Assembly (NCBI GenBank): GCA_949825025.1
Contig: OX463778.1
Location: forward strand, 16,454,171 to 16,518,170
Direction of reading: 5' to 3'
Source: Siphlonurus alternatus
Lineage: Eukaryota > Arthropoda > Insecta > Ephemeroptera > Siphlonuridae
Length of the DNA: 64,000 nucleotides
Below are positions 47,651 to 59,160 of this stretch, piece by piece; position 1 is the stretch's first letter; every line of letters starts with the position of its first letter. The position numbers and the translations under genes were made by a program. Below the pieces are notes generated by a model. That model made no database searches and had not been told where the DNA came from. It saw nothing but the letters and a program-made list of their open reading frames with translations.

Positions 47651-48521
47651 TTGTCTATTGATTTATTTTCATCCTTATTTAAACTCTTCGTTGGCACATT
47701 CAGAGACTCTTAAAAATTCATGTTTGTAATTTATACTATGTGCAAGTGAATGACATAATCATAATTTTTAAGGGAACGATGGAAATGACTTGAGTTGCTA
47801 TATCCATTACAGCTCCATTGGGTCTGGAAAATTTACCATTGATAATATACTCATAATTCAATTTATTTGTAATCATGTATATTACAGTGTTGATTACGAA
47901 TTATAATATTCTTTATGGACTTTTGGCTACATTCTTTTTTGTACACCATAGTACAGATTAAGAGTGTTAATACAGTATTCTATTTTGTTATAATATAGCA
48001 GTCTCATTAAGCAATGAACTCTAATAATGGCATAATATAAACTGTTGCTAAAATTGCGAAATAAGTACCACATAACGTCAAATTCAATGAAAATTACCGT
48101 GCTTAATAAACAAAGGCCTTGCACTGTATTACAGCTATATAGTATATTACATTAAATATTCTTTGTAGTAAATTATTACATAAAAACACATGCATGAGTA
48201 TATATATGAGACTATAAAAGGTTAATCCTTGGTGGTAGCGTTAATGTGGATTTTACTACTTGGCTCTTATTTTTGCTCTCTTTTTATGAGTTAGTTATAA
48301 TATTAGCTGTGTTGTAGCATCAGGGTTGGATGAAAGGAATGTGCGACGTATAAAGTGAGAATTACGGACCATTAACCACGAAAACCGCAGAGCATATCTC
48401 TCTCTTCTTCCCCACGTTACTAAAAGTTGCGTGCGATCTCTCACGAGAAAACCACGGCAGGTCTTCAGCTATTCATCTCAAATCCCCGTTCTGACTGAGT
48501 GGATGAGGTAGGTACCAATCT

Positions 48522-48522
<1 letters not shown>

Positions 48523-48572
<50 letters not shown>

Positions 48573-48592
48573 CTCTCTCTCTTTTCTCTCTC
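48523..48592. repeat. (CT)n microsatellite
   Basis: About 70 bp of CT repeat in PC1/3 intron 4. Confidence 0.95.
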
Positions 48593-49317
48593 ACTTTCAT
48601 CTTAATCCTCCCCAACTCGACAACCAGCAAAGGTTGAGCTTGAGAGAAAACTTGACAGATCCCAGATGAATGTAATCCCCTGATCTCAAATATATTTTTC
48701 CTGGACCAACTTTTAATACCTTATGACTGCAGAGAGAATTTAATACCTTTTCGTAACTTTAATTTTAAACTAATTTTCATGAGCTGTATCGATGTTAGTA
48801 TAAATTATAAATAAATAATACTCAAGTTATTTTATCATAATGAATCTCCATAATGGATTTTCAAAATTATATACACAATAATTAACTTTTATTTCTATAT
48901 CTTAACATTTTAATTAACATACTTTAATTAAGATGTAACTAATTTTCGAGTGAACCTGTGACCATAAGATTTTCTCCTGCTGTGACTTCTCGATCGATAA
49001 AGCATGCTGGTTATTCCTATCCTTAAATATAATAACTTTTACTTTTATGATCTAGTTAAAAAATATTTTACATTTTCTTTTAGAATTTTTTTATTTTATA
49101 TAATATTATGGTGTAATATTCTTTTTATTTTATATTCTATTTTCTTGAGAGCCAAAAAAGGTGTTAAATAATCCATTACCACGTTCATTAAAATATATCA
49201 TTTTCTCTTTCTAAAAGTAGAACTTGCTATTTTCTTTCTCAAAGCAAGCATTATAGGATAGGTGTTCATACTGTTCATTTACAGGCCTGGCACACAATGC
49301 TCGCCACACTTGCACAC

Positions 49318-49319
<2 letters not shown>

Positions 49320-49412
<93 letters not shown>
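49320..49412. repeat. (GA)n microsatellite
   Basis: About 93 bp of perfect GA repeat in PC1/3 intron 4. Confidence 0.96.
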
Positions 49413-49415
<3 letters not shown>

Positions 49416-50205
49416 CACTCACTACAAGGCTAGTAGAATATGAATAAAGTTTTTACGATTTCAAAAAACCCTTGGTGAGTCTTCTATTATGTATATTATT
49501 ATGTGGGTGCGAGTGAAACGAAACATAAAATATTTAATACATTTGCAAGGCATCAAGGGAAGAGTCAAGCAAAGGTATAAAAAAATATTTAATATGTACC
49601 AAATATTCTCTGATGTATTTATATCACATTAATAATTTACTTTTTTTTTTGCATGATTTTCCTTATTCTATGTATCAAGCAAAACTTGAAAATTAACATT
49701 GTTCTATGACAAGTTATATTCTTAATACAAAATGAAATGACCACTAATTATGGTTCAACTTTTGATCCTGCAGGTTTGAAGATCTACAAACTTATGAACT
49801 TTTGGTTTTTGTGGTTTCAAGCTTTCAGCTTCTCTCCAGTGCAAAGATGAAAAGAAAAACTAAAGTACTTAGTGTGTTCATCTCAAAGTAACTGTTGAAC
49901 TTTAAATTAAATTGTAACTCTTTAAGAGAAATTATTTACAGTATAGGATTATATAGTCAACTATAATTATACTCTTGGACAACTATAAGTAAGAGAAACT
50001 TTCCATGGAGAATACACTGCTGCTAAATTAAAAATTATAAAAACCAGTTAATATAATGGCCTGTATATACTTCAATATCAAGTTCAAACTCGGTTTATAA
50101 CCAAACTAAAAAATATGTAATATATTTTAATTATGATAATTATATACTGAGAATGATAATTTTAAGTATCATGACTTATTCATGACTGAAGTTAATACTA
50201 AAGAC

Positions 50206-50526
50206 AATGGAGTATTGTCCTCAATTTTTTTTATTGCAGAAATGGATAGAGGGTGCAAAGTTATGCTACCCTGATTTTTTTCAGATTTTTTTGAGACCGG
50301 GAACTATTTTTAAAAAATTATTGAAAGTCCTTTTTGTGACGTCACGCGGCGGCAAGTCCTATCTTTTTCTTAAGGAGCGGCGTCTCGTGACGTCACGAAA
50401 AGGACTTTCAATAATTTTTTAAAAATAGTTCCCGGGCTGTAAAAAATCTGAAAAAAATCAGGGTAGCATAACTTTGCACCCTCTATCCATTTCTGCAATA
50501 AACAAAAATGAGGACAATACTCTATT
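50206..50526. repeat. Long-TIR palindromic family, copy 5 (well preserved)
   Basis: 321 bp, almost the same as the copy at 27.2 kb, with ends AATGGAGTATTGTCCTCA and TGAGGACAATACTCTATT; the terminal variant is changed symmetrically on both sides. Two GTGACGTCAC palindromes sit at the inner arms. The central 30 bp is inverted relative to the 27.2 kb copy. It lies in PC1/3 intron 4. Confidence 0.88.
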
Positions 50527-50842
50527 ATGCAGTCCTAAATCCTGAGGACTTATCACTTTGTGAATTTCTTTTTGAAGAAAATCATTTCTAGATCCTTTTG
50601 TCTGTTGCTTCATAATTTTAAAGTATTATAATATCCAAAGAGCTTACATTAAAATATTTGTATTATCTAAGCTTCATTTTCATAAAATTGAATATCGTAA
50701 ATTTTTTTTTACGTGTTTTCTAAAGCATAAGGTTAAGTTGTTTATTCTTGGCTACACAAAAAAATTCTAAATTACTGAAATTCGTAATAAAAAATTATAA
50801 AGGACCTCTCGTGAACGCTTCAACAAAACTGCTCTGACTCAC

Positions 50843-50989
50843 GTAGTTCGGCCGGAGGTCCTCGTGGCTGTGTTCCAGGCCGTCATCGAGCACCGTGACC
50901 CTCACGCCGCGGCCAGTGACCCCGCGTGCGAACACAGGAACCACCTGCAGGTCCAACTGGGGAAGCTCCTCACGCGTCCGCGTGTCTTG
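50843..50989 (-). CDS. PC1/3: PC1/3 coding exon 4: catalytic Asp
   Basis: Forty-nine codons, phase 0/0, acceptor TTCGCAG|CAAG and donor TAC|GTGAGT. It begins QDTRTREELPQLDLQVVP. The QDTR directly after QQWYL is a PC1/3 signature. It then carries GVTGRGVRVTVLDDGLEHSH, the S8 block with the catalytic Asp (residue 186 of the assembled protein). The downstream segment ends RPNY, where the family continues with DPE. The intron before it is only about 445 bp. A long-TIR palindromic element (50206-50526) lies about 320 bp downstream of the donor, in intron 4. Confidence 0.95.
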
Positions 50990-51434
50990 CTGCGAATCAG
51001 TTAACATGGCAATTAGGTAGTCAATAAGTGATGGATACACGGGGAAGGAAGCCGGTGGAGCTGATCGCCCTCCCTCTCTTCCCTAGAGTGGATGTTTCAG
51101 TTAGTGGCAAATAGAAGGTAGCAAATAAGACAAGTGTAAGTTTATATTATTGTTTCCCAATATTTCATTGATTTTTTGTTTTATTTTTTCCATTTCTCAC
51201 TTTAAGCTTTATTTAAATGAAAATATTAATTTGAACAGTTTCGATAAATTTTTGGTGGTAAATTTTCGTATATTTTATTAATATTTGTTGTAATATAATC
51301 TCATTAATACAATCATATCAAAATCTGTGCTTTTTAAATATACATATAGTAGCCTGTAATGTGAATCGTGCTGATTATATAGGGCCTGGACATGCAGTTA
51401 TAATTAAAATTTCTGGTTCCTGGAAATGACGCAC

Positions 51435-51629
51435 CAAGTACCACTGCTGGTCCCACAGCTCATCGTTAAAAAGGCCGGCAGATCCGAGATATGGCACGGC
51501 CAAATCTGCGCGCCGGTGCCTCGTCAGGAACACTTGAGGTTGCCAAGTTTGCCGCCTGAGGGCAGCAGGTCTTGGGGCGCCACCTCGCTTCTGGCGCCGC
51601 CTCCACGCCTGCTGTTCGGCCCATACCAC
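51435..51629 (-). CDS. PC1/3: PC1/3 coding exon 3: prodomain cleavage site and long linker
   Basis: Sixty-five codons, phase 0/0, acceptor GGGTCGCAG|GTGG and donor TTG|GTGCGT. The start, VVWAEQQAWRRRQKR, is the end of the prodomain with the primary convertase cleavage motif at residues 96-101. The end, LFNDELWDQQWYL, is the universal start of the mature catalytic domain. The 37 residues between them (102-138) are far longer than the roughly ten seen in vertebrate PC1/3. They are Arg/Pro-rich and contain a second R-X-R-R-type site, RHRR (123-126). The DNA of the linker is GC-rich like the flanking coding sequence, so an unspliced intron is unlikely. Confidence 0.92.
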
Positions 51630-52371
51630 CTGCGACCCATGTGAGAACCACGTGTACAATACCGGGTCATACTGAGATCGCGGTTCCAAGTTTCATCATG
51701 GATTTTCTCTGAAACGGCATCAAGTAACCAAAATGTATATTAACGCAATAATGAAAAATTGCAATACTCCTGTTGTTTAAAAATACGCTGAACAGTTACA
51801 ATAAGTTAATTCAAGGAATCCCTTAGCTCTACATTATAATTAGGATACAAAGTATTTTAATGACTCTCCTGTATTACTTAATCAAAAGTTACATTTTTAA
51901 TTATATTATGGTGTTACGCTCATAAACTTAATTACCAAAAATTATACGTATTTTTTTTTATCTTTCACGTAAAAAAATCATCACATTACATAATTTTATA
52001 CTAATAATTTTAAAGCCTCTTATTCCACATACTTTGAGTTTTAAAAGAACTCGACTGTCATCAAATTTATGCTTAGCGAAATATGGCTTATTTTTCTATA
52101 ATTAGTTATTATACTATTAATTTTGTTGTATAAGTAAGGAAGAAAAATTGTTGAAAGTGTCAGTATTTGTCACATGTGGTACAATAAATATAACTTGTCT
52201 AAAAAGTTAAAAAAAAAAATGTTTATTTAAATCCATTTTCTTTTTGCACTAAAATTAAAACATATATAATTATATTTAAACATTCAAGATACTTATTCAA
52301 CAACAATCTGCTGTCCTCATTTCTTTCCATTTCAAACGGCCTGGTGATCACCTGAAGGTCAATGAACTCAC

Positions 52372-52476
52372 CCGCTTGTCCTCCTCAAGTCGCGAGGTGA
52401 GGTGCGAGCTGTCCCTCTTCTGGATCTGCGGCTGGTCCCGCTTGCTGAACACGTACGTGTCCGGAAATCCACGAAC
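52372..52476 (-). CDS. PC1/3: PC1/3 coding exon 2: prodomain
   Basis: Thirty-five codons in phase 0/0 between GTGTCAG acceptor and CGG|GTGAGT donor. The peptide begins VRGFPDTYVFSKRDQPQIQ and ends LTSRLEEDKR, continuing directly from exon 1 as in PC prodomains, where a GxYYHF-like segment is followed by an RLxxDxRVxWAEQQ segment. Internal dibasic sites (SKR, QKR) lie where PCs carry their secondary prodomain cleavage region. Intron 1 is about 4.7 kb and holds several repeats. Two inverted-repeat elements (52546-52648 and 52644-52868) begin about 70 nt upstream of this exon's acceptor. Confidence 0.9.
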
Positions 52477-52545
52477 CTGACACGCAGGCCAAGAGGAATG
52501 ATCAATGGAAGGTCACACATTTTCTCCAGCAAAAGGTAAACAATC

Positions 52546-52648
52546 ATTACATCCCGACGATGTTTAAGATCGATCCATTGAGACGCCTCATAAGAATAAA
52601 AGATTCATCAAGGATTCGTATTAAACAATGTCATGTGAACGTATAGTC
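52546..52648. repeat. CGTTTACATGA-ended element, copy C, near exon 2
   Basis: Shares GACGCCTCATAAGAATAA, GGATTCGTATTAAACAATG and TCATGTGAACGTATAG with copy A (opposite orientation). The left end is eroded. It lies about 70 nt upstream of the exon 2 acceptor and runs straight into the element at 52644. Confidence 0.65.
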
Positions 52649-52868
52649 AAATTTACTTGAAATTCCCACCGGAGGTAGCCGGAAATAAGTAGTTTCTGAT
52701 CTTCTTGTTCATGTCCGATTTTTGTACTTTTGCAAACATGTCTGTACTCTTGTTGCAAAGCTCTCTGTAAAATTTCAAACTCCAAATTCAAACAGGAAGG
52801 ACATAAACCTCTCAATTCCGGCTACTTCCGGCTACTTCCGGCGGGAATAATAAATTAATTTGACCGTA
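52644..52868. repeat. TIR element with CCGGAAGTAGCCGG ends
   Basis: The left end AGTCAAATTTACTTGAAATT then CCGGAGGTAGCCGG is inverted at the right as CCGGCTACTTCCGGC... AATTTGACCGTAG. TIR about 40 bp. The right end has a duplicated GGCTACTTCC unit. The 64-codon frame inside is non-genic. Related to 18771-18925. Confidence 0.65.
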
Positions 52869-53409
52869 GTGAATTTAACCATTGCAAATGCTTGTTTTTA
52901 GTAGAGAGCATAATTATTAAAAGTAATATAAAAACCTCAAAGTATTGACGTACAAATAAATATCTTATATTGGTCAATCAATTAATAAAAAACATCATTA
53001 TATTTCTGTATATATAAATAATTATAAAAAATAACAATAAACGCCGCATATGTTAATTGCAGAACAATTTTCCCCGCCCGCCACTATTTTCGTTTGAAAT
53101 AAATGTTATGCAACCTGCTTAACGTAGGAGCTAAAAAAGCTGCATACCTAGCAAAGGGAGAGAAATAGTCTGCTATGGCGGTAATAATTTTTACATTATG
53201 ATGTATAATTATATGTAACTGCTCTTTATATCTTTCATACACAAGAAAGTTTGTAACAGTATTATTATATTATTAAGAACTTAAGTATTTTAAATAAATA
53301 AAATAAAAATTATATTATTCAACAAAAAAATGTGATAAATATAAAATCATAAATCGTAGAACGTATATCAGTAGTGTTATTATAAATGGAATTACTCGAT
53401 TGAAAATCA

Positions 53410-53660
53410 ACCCCTATACCCGCATGTTTGAGATACCCCCTCCTCCCCTGTCAGCTGCGCCCGCCCTCGTCACCCCTCGGCCGTGAGCGTGCCTATGGCG
53501 AGCGGCTTGGAGGCGATCGATAGACCGGCGGCCACGCGCTCTATCGCCGGGCCCGCCCACGAGCAGCACACGGGGGACGCTACGACCAGGGGGGCAGACG
53601 AACACAGGAGGTCGACTCTCGATAAGCTGCCCCAATATTGCAGCACGCACCCTTATTATT
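53410..53660. other. GC-rich island in PC1/3 intron 1
   Basis: About 250 bp of strongly GC-rich sequence (GCCGGGCCCGCCCACGAGC) in very AT-rich surroundings. One 78-codon minus-strand frame is Arg/Gly-rich with no recognised motif. PC1/3 exons 1 and 2 join correctly without it. It might be a fragment of a GC-rich transposon or a CpG-type regulatory element. Confidence 0.35.
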
Positions 53661-54469
53661 AAAGCAAAAATCGACCCCCTGAGAGAAGCTTGTGCGCGAA
53701 TTTTTAAACTTTATTTGTACTATTAAGTTTGATGAATTATAATATCATATTTTTTTTTTTACAAAATAATGTAAAAATACGTATTATTTTATAAATATCA
53801 TAATATGGCTATGAGAGGCATTCTTTAGATAGTTATTGATTTTATGTGTAAATAATATATGCTTTACTTAGAAACGCGCGAGAAATCAAATCAAAAGATA
53901 AAACACAAAAATTACATCTTGCTCGAGTGTGAAATGGACAACTTGCATAATTTTTTTTTATAATTGCATGTAGAAATGAATTAAACACTCCAAGTTATAT
54001 TAATCTGATTCTCATAAGATATTTCAGTGAATACTTCCACAATTATATAACATAAATTAAGTAATAATATAAAATAAATATATATTTTTGTAGATATCGG
54101 AAAAATCTTGATTAGATTAACATATAAATACGGTCTAATTTGTTATTAATAATGCAGTAATAAAAATCATAATAAGTTATCTAATCGAAGAAAATAGAAA
54201 GTAGTGTTATATTCATGCAATATTTAAACTATACCCAAAATAATATTTTTTATTTTATTATATTTCTAATTTTTATCATATACATATAAATCTATCTTAC
54301 TATAAATTTCATTTCTACTTATCATCTTATGACTTGCATAACAACGTATTGTATACAATAAAGTGTTATATGCAAAATTATCAACCCCTACTATGGATTA
54401 TAGTAGTTGTGCTAATTCCCAAGTTCCGGTTGATAAACCCTCAGTGTAATGTGGGTTTATGAATGGAGG

Positions 54470-54600
54470 CGACGCGCTCGTGACGTCACGCCAGGTGACA
54501 GCTGGCCACTTTGGGGTGGAGAGCAGTGCAAACAGCGAGGGCACGCTGGTATGTCGCGAGGAGACTGTACGTAATGGACTGCCAAACATGGCCTATCTAC
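54470..54600. promoter_or_regulatory. GC-richer segment with CRE palindrome
   Basis: Contains GTGACGTCAC at about 54479-54488 and CAGGTGACAGCTGG (overlapping E-box motifs). It lies in intron 1. Regulatory role is inference only. Confidence 0.2.
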
Positions 54601-54727
54601 TCCTCATGTTGTAGGTTTACCAATAGAGTACAACCTGCACGTTCTCTCTCTCTCTTCAGCAGCTCCCATACTTTACACCAGAATATTTGTAAAGCTACAT
54701 CAGGAAAATTTTAGCTTTATTATTTAT

Positions 54728-55166
<439 letters not shown>

Positions 55167-56043
55167 CAGATATACGTATACATGCTGCTCAAGTAATTTA
55201 ATCTTACAATTTTACGTATTATGAGTAAACTTTAAATAAATTTAATATATTATTCACTGTATTTAACAATATTAATAATATATTAGATTGAGCACTGAAA
55301 AGATAACCTTTAATTACAGAAAATGGAAATTAAAATTAAAGAATTGCATGTACCCATTAATAAAAAACAAATTAAAAAATAAAGTTTTTACTTTATTTTA
55401 TGTGATATCTATTAAGTATTTAAGCTATACAGATTCCAACTATCCAACTATCTGATTCTATAATAATACCATGACATAATTAAATTGTTTCATTACTTTG
55501 TTATCTTAGTAATCTAAACAATTGTATGTTGTATAATCCTGGTGGCTATAATACCCTTGACCTTCAATCAGGGTGAATTAAAGGTGGGACAGTTAATTCA
55601 AGAGGACTGGCGAGGGATTTTGGTCCACATTATACACAGAAAAACTGCTATTAGTTGATTCTCTGCTTTAGTTTTATTACCATTTTGATCATTAAAACTT
55701 ATATCAATTTTTAAGTCACAGCTTTTGTGATAAACCCTGTATACTGTGGCACCAGGGTCTAACACGAAAGCTGACTAAAAATCATCTATCACGTCCTTGA
55801 AAACTCACATTTAGCAAAACATATTATAATTTACTAAAATATATAACGAGCTTCTATATAATTATAATTTTATTATCATTGCAAAATAACAAAAACAGGC
55901 TTGGAACGTTTTTTTTTTAATATATTAATATATTAATTATACAGTGCGTCATTGTGAAGTAAGTGCATCTCGATTAGTTCTAGGACTTTTGCGGCATTTT
56001 ATATATATATGTGTTTATGTTTCTCTAAATCTATTCTTTGCAG

Positions 56044-56290
56044 ATGTGTTACAAGATATGTTATTAAGTGGCCACCACGTTATAGTATTAATCCTTCTGT
56101 CACTTCTGAAGGTAAAGGTTCTTCAGGTTCTCATGATCCTATCCAAAAGTATTTGCCCCAAACGCGTATTAGAGAAGGCTCAGAAGAAAACAGTGAGCTT
56201 GAAGCTCCCTTCAAAATTTTGTATTTAAGCATGGACGGAATAGGGATGTATCTCCCCCATTTATATCATTATTTTGTTAACATCAATTGA
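56044..56290 (+). other. Candidate plus-strand terminal exon or pseudogene fragment
   Basis: A strong plus-strand acceptor (CTATTCTTTGCAG|ATGTG) opens an 81-codon frame reading CVTRYVIKWPPRYSINPSVT, EGKGSSGSHDPIQKYLPQTR and EGSEENSELEAPFKILYL, then a stop. The composition looks protein-like. No upstream exon or polyadenylation signal was found, and no family was recognised. It lies in PC1/3 intron 1 on the opposite strand. Confidence 0.22.
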
Positions 56291-57151
56291 TCTTATAAAT
56301 CGACACTCTCCATATTTTTGTAGATTCGTACCTTATTTTCCCCGCTAAGAGTACGAACGGTGACTGATACACGAGATTCGTTTTTCTCCGTGTATGATAC
56401 AAAAGGTGGGTGGGGGACAATCAACGTCAGGCTAATCCGACTCCCGCGGTCTCCTCGCGACGCGCTAATTCCTAATCCATCCCGTCACGTGTCTCCAGAA
56501 CGACGTACCGTGTAACTATCAATCACTTGTAGCCGATTGCGTCACAACATCATGTCATGGATCGACTAACAGGCAATAATTACATGCAAGACATGTTCTA
56601 CTATTTTTTTTATCTACGTATTAAAAAAATATATGAATAGAGCAAAGTGATTAGCATTACTTTATAGACAGTACATTAAAATGAAAAGAAAAATTATTAA
56701 ATTTAATTTGATTTTATGGTGAACTCAATATTTCTATTTGAAAACAGATAGCAAAATTAATTTTAGTAAATGAAATAAAAAATTAAATTCAGGTAGATTT
56801 TTATTTATTTTAGTATATTATTAGAAAAAAATATTTGGTTTTGGACACAGTAATTCTCATTCCGTGCAATGTTCCCTTTTACTAAAACAAAATTTCATAA
56901 AATAGCATGTTTTTTGTTTGTTTATTCCCCTAAATAAAATATTTGTAAATCATTTTATAAAATTATGTATATATTTTTCAGAGTGTTTAGCTACTCATGC
57001 ACCAACTAAAATGCCCTTACCACGTCAGTGTAATATTTTAAAACTGGTTTCCAATGACAGATACATGAAAAAATACACCTACTTTACATTACCGTAAGCA
57101 CCGTGGGTACAAGAACGTTCCTGCAGGTACAAAGTCATCAACCCCACTCAC

Positions 57152-57309
57152 CTGACCAGCGAAAGTGTAGCCGAGGTCTCGTGCGAGAGCTCGCGCCTCG
57201 TCCTCGCTGCCCGGCACACGCACAACCCATTCATTGGCAAAGCGAGCCCCTTGCCCTGCCGCCAAGCAAACCCCGAGCACCGTGAGCACCAACAGCCACC
57301 GCATGGAAC
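57152..57309 (-). CDS. PC1/3: PC1/3 coding exon 1: signal peptide and start of prodomain
   Basis: Translation starts at ATG 57304-57302 (MRWLLVLTVLGVC...), giving a hydrophobic signal peptide of about 19 residues ending near LAAGQG. It continues into the prodomain FANEWVVRVPG, which matches the conserved start of furin/PC prodomains (FANxWxVxIPG). The exon has 51 codons and ends in phase 0 at CAG|GTGAGT (57152). An upstream AG acceptor (57310-57311) leaves 5 nt of 5' UTR in this exon. In-frame ATGs further upstream exist, but this start alone places a standard signal peptide at the N terminus. The prodomain acts as folding chaperone and inhibitor in this family. Confidence 0.88.
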
Positions 57310-57428
57310 CTGCAGTGGTAGCTCTCTCATTATTCGTCACGAGAATATAGCCGTAAATTGCTAATTCTACTAGCATTAAAAATAAACAATCAAAGTTACT
57401 CTATCGTATCTGAATACAGTATTTTGTT

Positions 57429-57836
57429 TAAGGGCATTGGGTGTAGCTCCGGTAGTTGGCAACACTGACGTATCTTCACCATGTTGATTTTTCAACCTTG
57501 CTCCTCAGAGTAATTTTTATGCTAGAGCTAAGCTGATTGCAGTAGTATCAAGGTAATTAGTAGCCCAAGTGCACGATTTGGCTTAGTAAAACCTGATTTA
57601 AAGAAAAGTATTTTTAGTATTTTTTTAAATATACATGCATTTTTTTTTTAATGTAAAAAAAATACTTTTCTTTAAATTAGGCTTTATTTAGCCAAATTGT
57701 GCACTTGGACTACTAATTACCTTGATACTACTGCAATCAGCTTAGCTCTAGCATAAAAATTACTCTGAGGAGCAAGGTTGAAAAATTAACATTGTGAAGA
57801 TGCTGCCAACTACCGGTGCTACACCCAATGCCCTTA
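57429..57836. repeat. 408-bp foldback upstream of PC1/3 coding exon 1
   Basis: TAAGGGCATTGGGTGTAGC at the left and GCTACACCCAATGCCCTTA at the right. The arms of about 180 bp match closely (AGCAAGGTTG, CAAGGTAATTAGTAG, AAAGAAAAGTATTTTTAGTA against their inverses) around an AT-rich loop. It lies about 120 nt upstream of the acceptor before the start codon, inside the putative 5' UTR intron. Confidence 0.9.
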
Positions 57837-58165
57837 AAAAAATGAAACAATTATTTGCTAGCAACCTGATTCTAAAATGTTAAAAGCTGCAGCTAAATTA
57901 AAAGCTCCCAACGTTGCTGATCGATCGCTTTATGTACAGCAAAGAGCTGCAAGATAAATTGACAATATAACCTTTTGTGATACAGGATGCAAAATCTCGT
58001 TCGGGCATTGCATTTTTTTGCACCCTCTTGGTCAGTATTTCTTGTTATTTGACTGACAATATGTATTTTGTCTGTTTTCTGCTCAATAAAACCTATATTA
58101 TTATTATTATTATATTCCTTCAGGTGTATAAGAAGGGCCGTAGAAACTTTGATGGGATGAAAATA

Positions 58166-58170
<5 letters not shown>

Positions 58171-58207
<37 letters not shown>
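58171..58207. repeat. Poly(A) run
   Basis: About 37 A residues on the plus strand, preceded by an ATT triplet run (58096-58111) and a somewhat GC-richer 150 bp. It could be the tail of an unrecognised retroposon. Confidence 0.85.
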
Positions 58208-58210
<3 letters not shown>

Positions 58211-59084
58211 CTTAACAAAACAAAATTTACTTACAGAATGAAATTTTAGGATTTATCAAATATTAAATAGCGTATTTTTAGACCAATTAACTTGGAAACA
58301 TTAATTTTATATCTTATAGAAGTTAATTTAACACTTTGCACATGAAGCAAATAGAAAAATTACATTGACAAGTGAGGCAGATACCAGTGGTTCAAAAATA
58401 TGCTTTTATACATTATACACAGGTTTAAAAGGCGCTCATTATTAAATTTTTAAATTACCGGCCTTTCTTGACCGCATGATAGAAATAAAATAACATATTT
58501 TATTGAGACATTGCGGCATTTGATCTGTAGTTGATATATATAGCAGTTTACCAGTTTATCTTAAAATATAATAATATGTGGAACCGTCGGATATATTATT
58601 AATAAAATATACACTACAAGTTGGAGTGTATACGTAATAAAAAATTCAAATTATAAAAATAGTGTTTTCAAAATAGTATAAAAAATATTGCAGTATATAG
58701 TATATTATACACATGCATAGGTTGCGTGCGTTAAATTTACCATAAAATTATTATACTGTACTAGCTGTACAGTTAAAATTCATAATCATGCAAATTGTTC
58801 TCAAAGTTCAAACTGTATGAATAAATTAAATCTAAAAGCTTGAATTTTTTATGTAACATAAGTTTGCGTGGGTAATTAAAAAATGCGTGTATACAGCAAT
58901 GAGCTGCTGTAACATTCATGGTATAACTTGTTTTAATTTTACATGCACTTACAACATGCTCTTTTATAGACAACTATTACTATTTTTCACATTTCTTTTA
59001 ATACTTTTTATACAATAAAATTTGTTGAAAAATCATTTTTTACAAATTTATAAGATAATAAAAATGTAGCAATTCAGCACTCAC

Positions 59085-59160
59085 CTATCTTTACTCTCTG
59101 GCACTGGCACTACAAGTGCAAGGAGACAACTGTGCAGCTGCACGCTCTCACACTACAGTC
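59085..59160 (-). other. PC1/3: Probable 5' untranslated first exon and promoter of PC1/3
   Basis: On the minus strand a moderately GC-rich block ends at 59085 in AAAGATAG followed by GTGAGTGC, a very good splice donor. It lies 1.8 kb upstream of the first coding exon, which itself has an AG acceptor at 57310-57311 just before its ATG. A GC-box-like GGGGGCGGGC lies at 59211-59221, upstream on the minus strand. No TATA box is evident. The transcription start is not determined, so the right-hand coordinate is a guess. This is inference from splice signals and composition; there is no protein evidence. Confidence 0.4.

Noticed and set aside
53414..53650. Extra PC1/3 exon in the GC island
   Set aside because: Exons 1 and 2 already join in phase with continuous prodomain homology, and the island's frame has no PC similarity.
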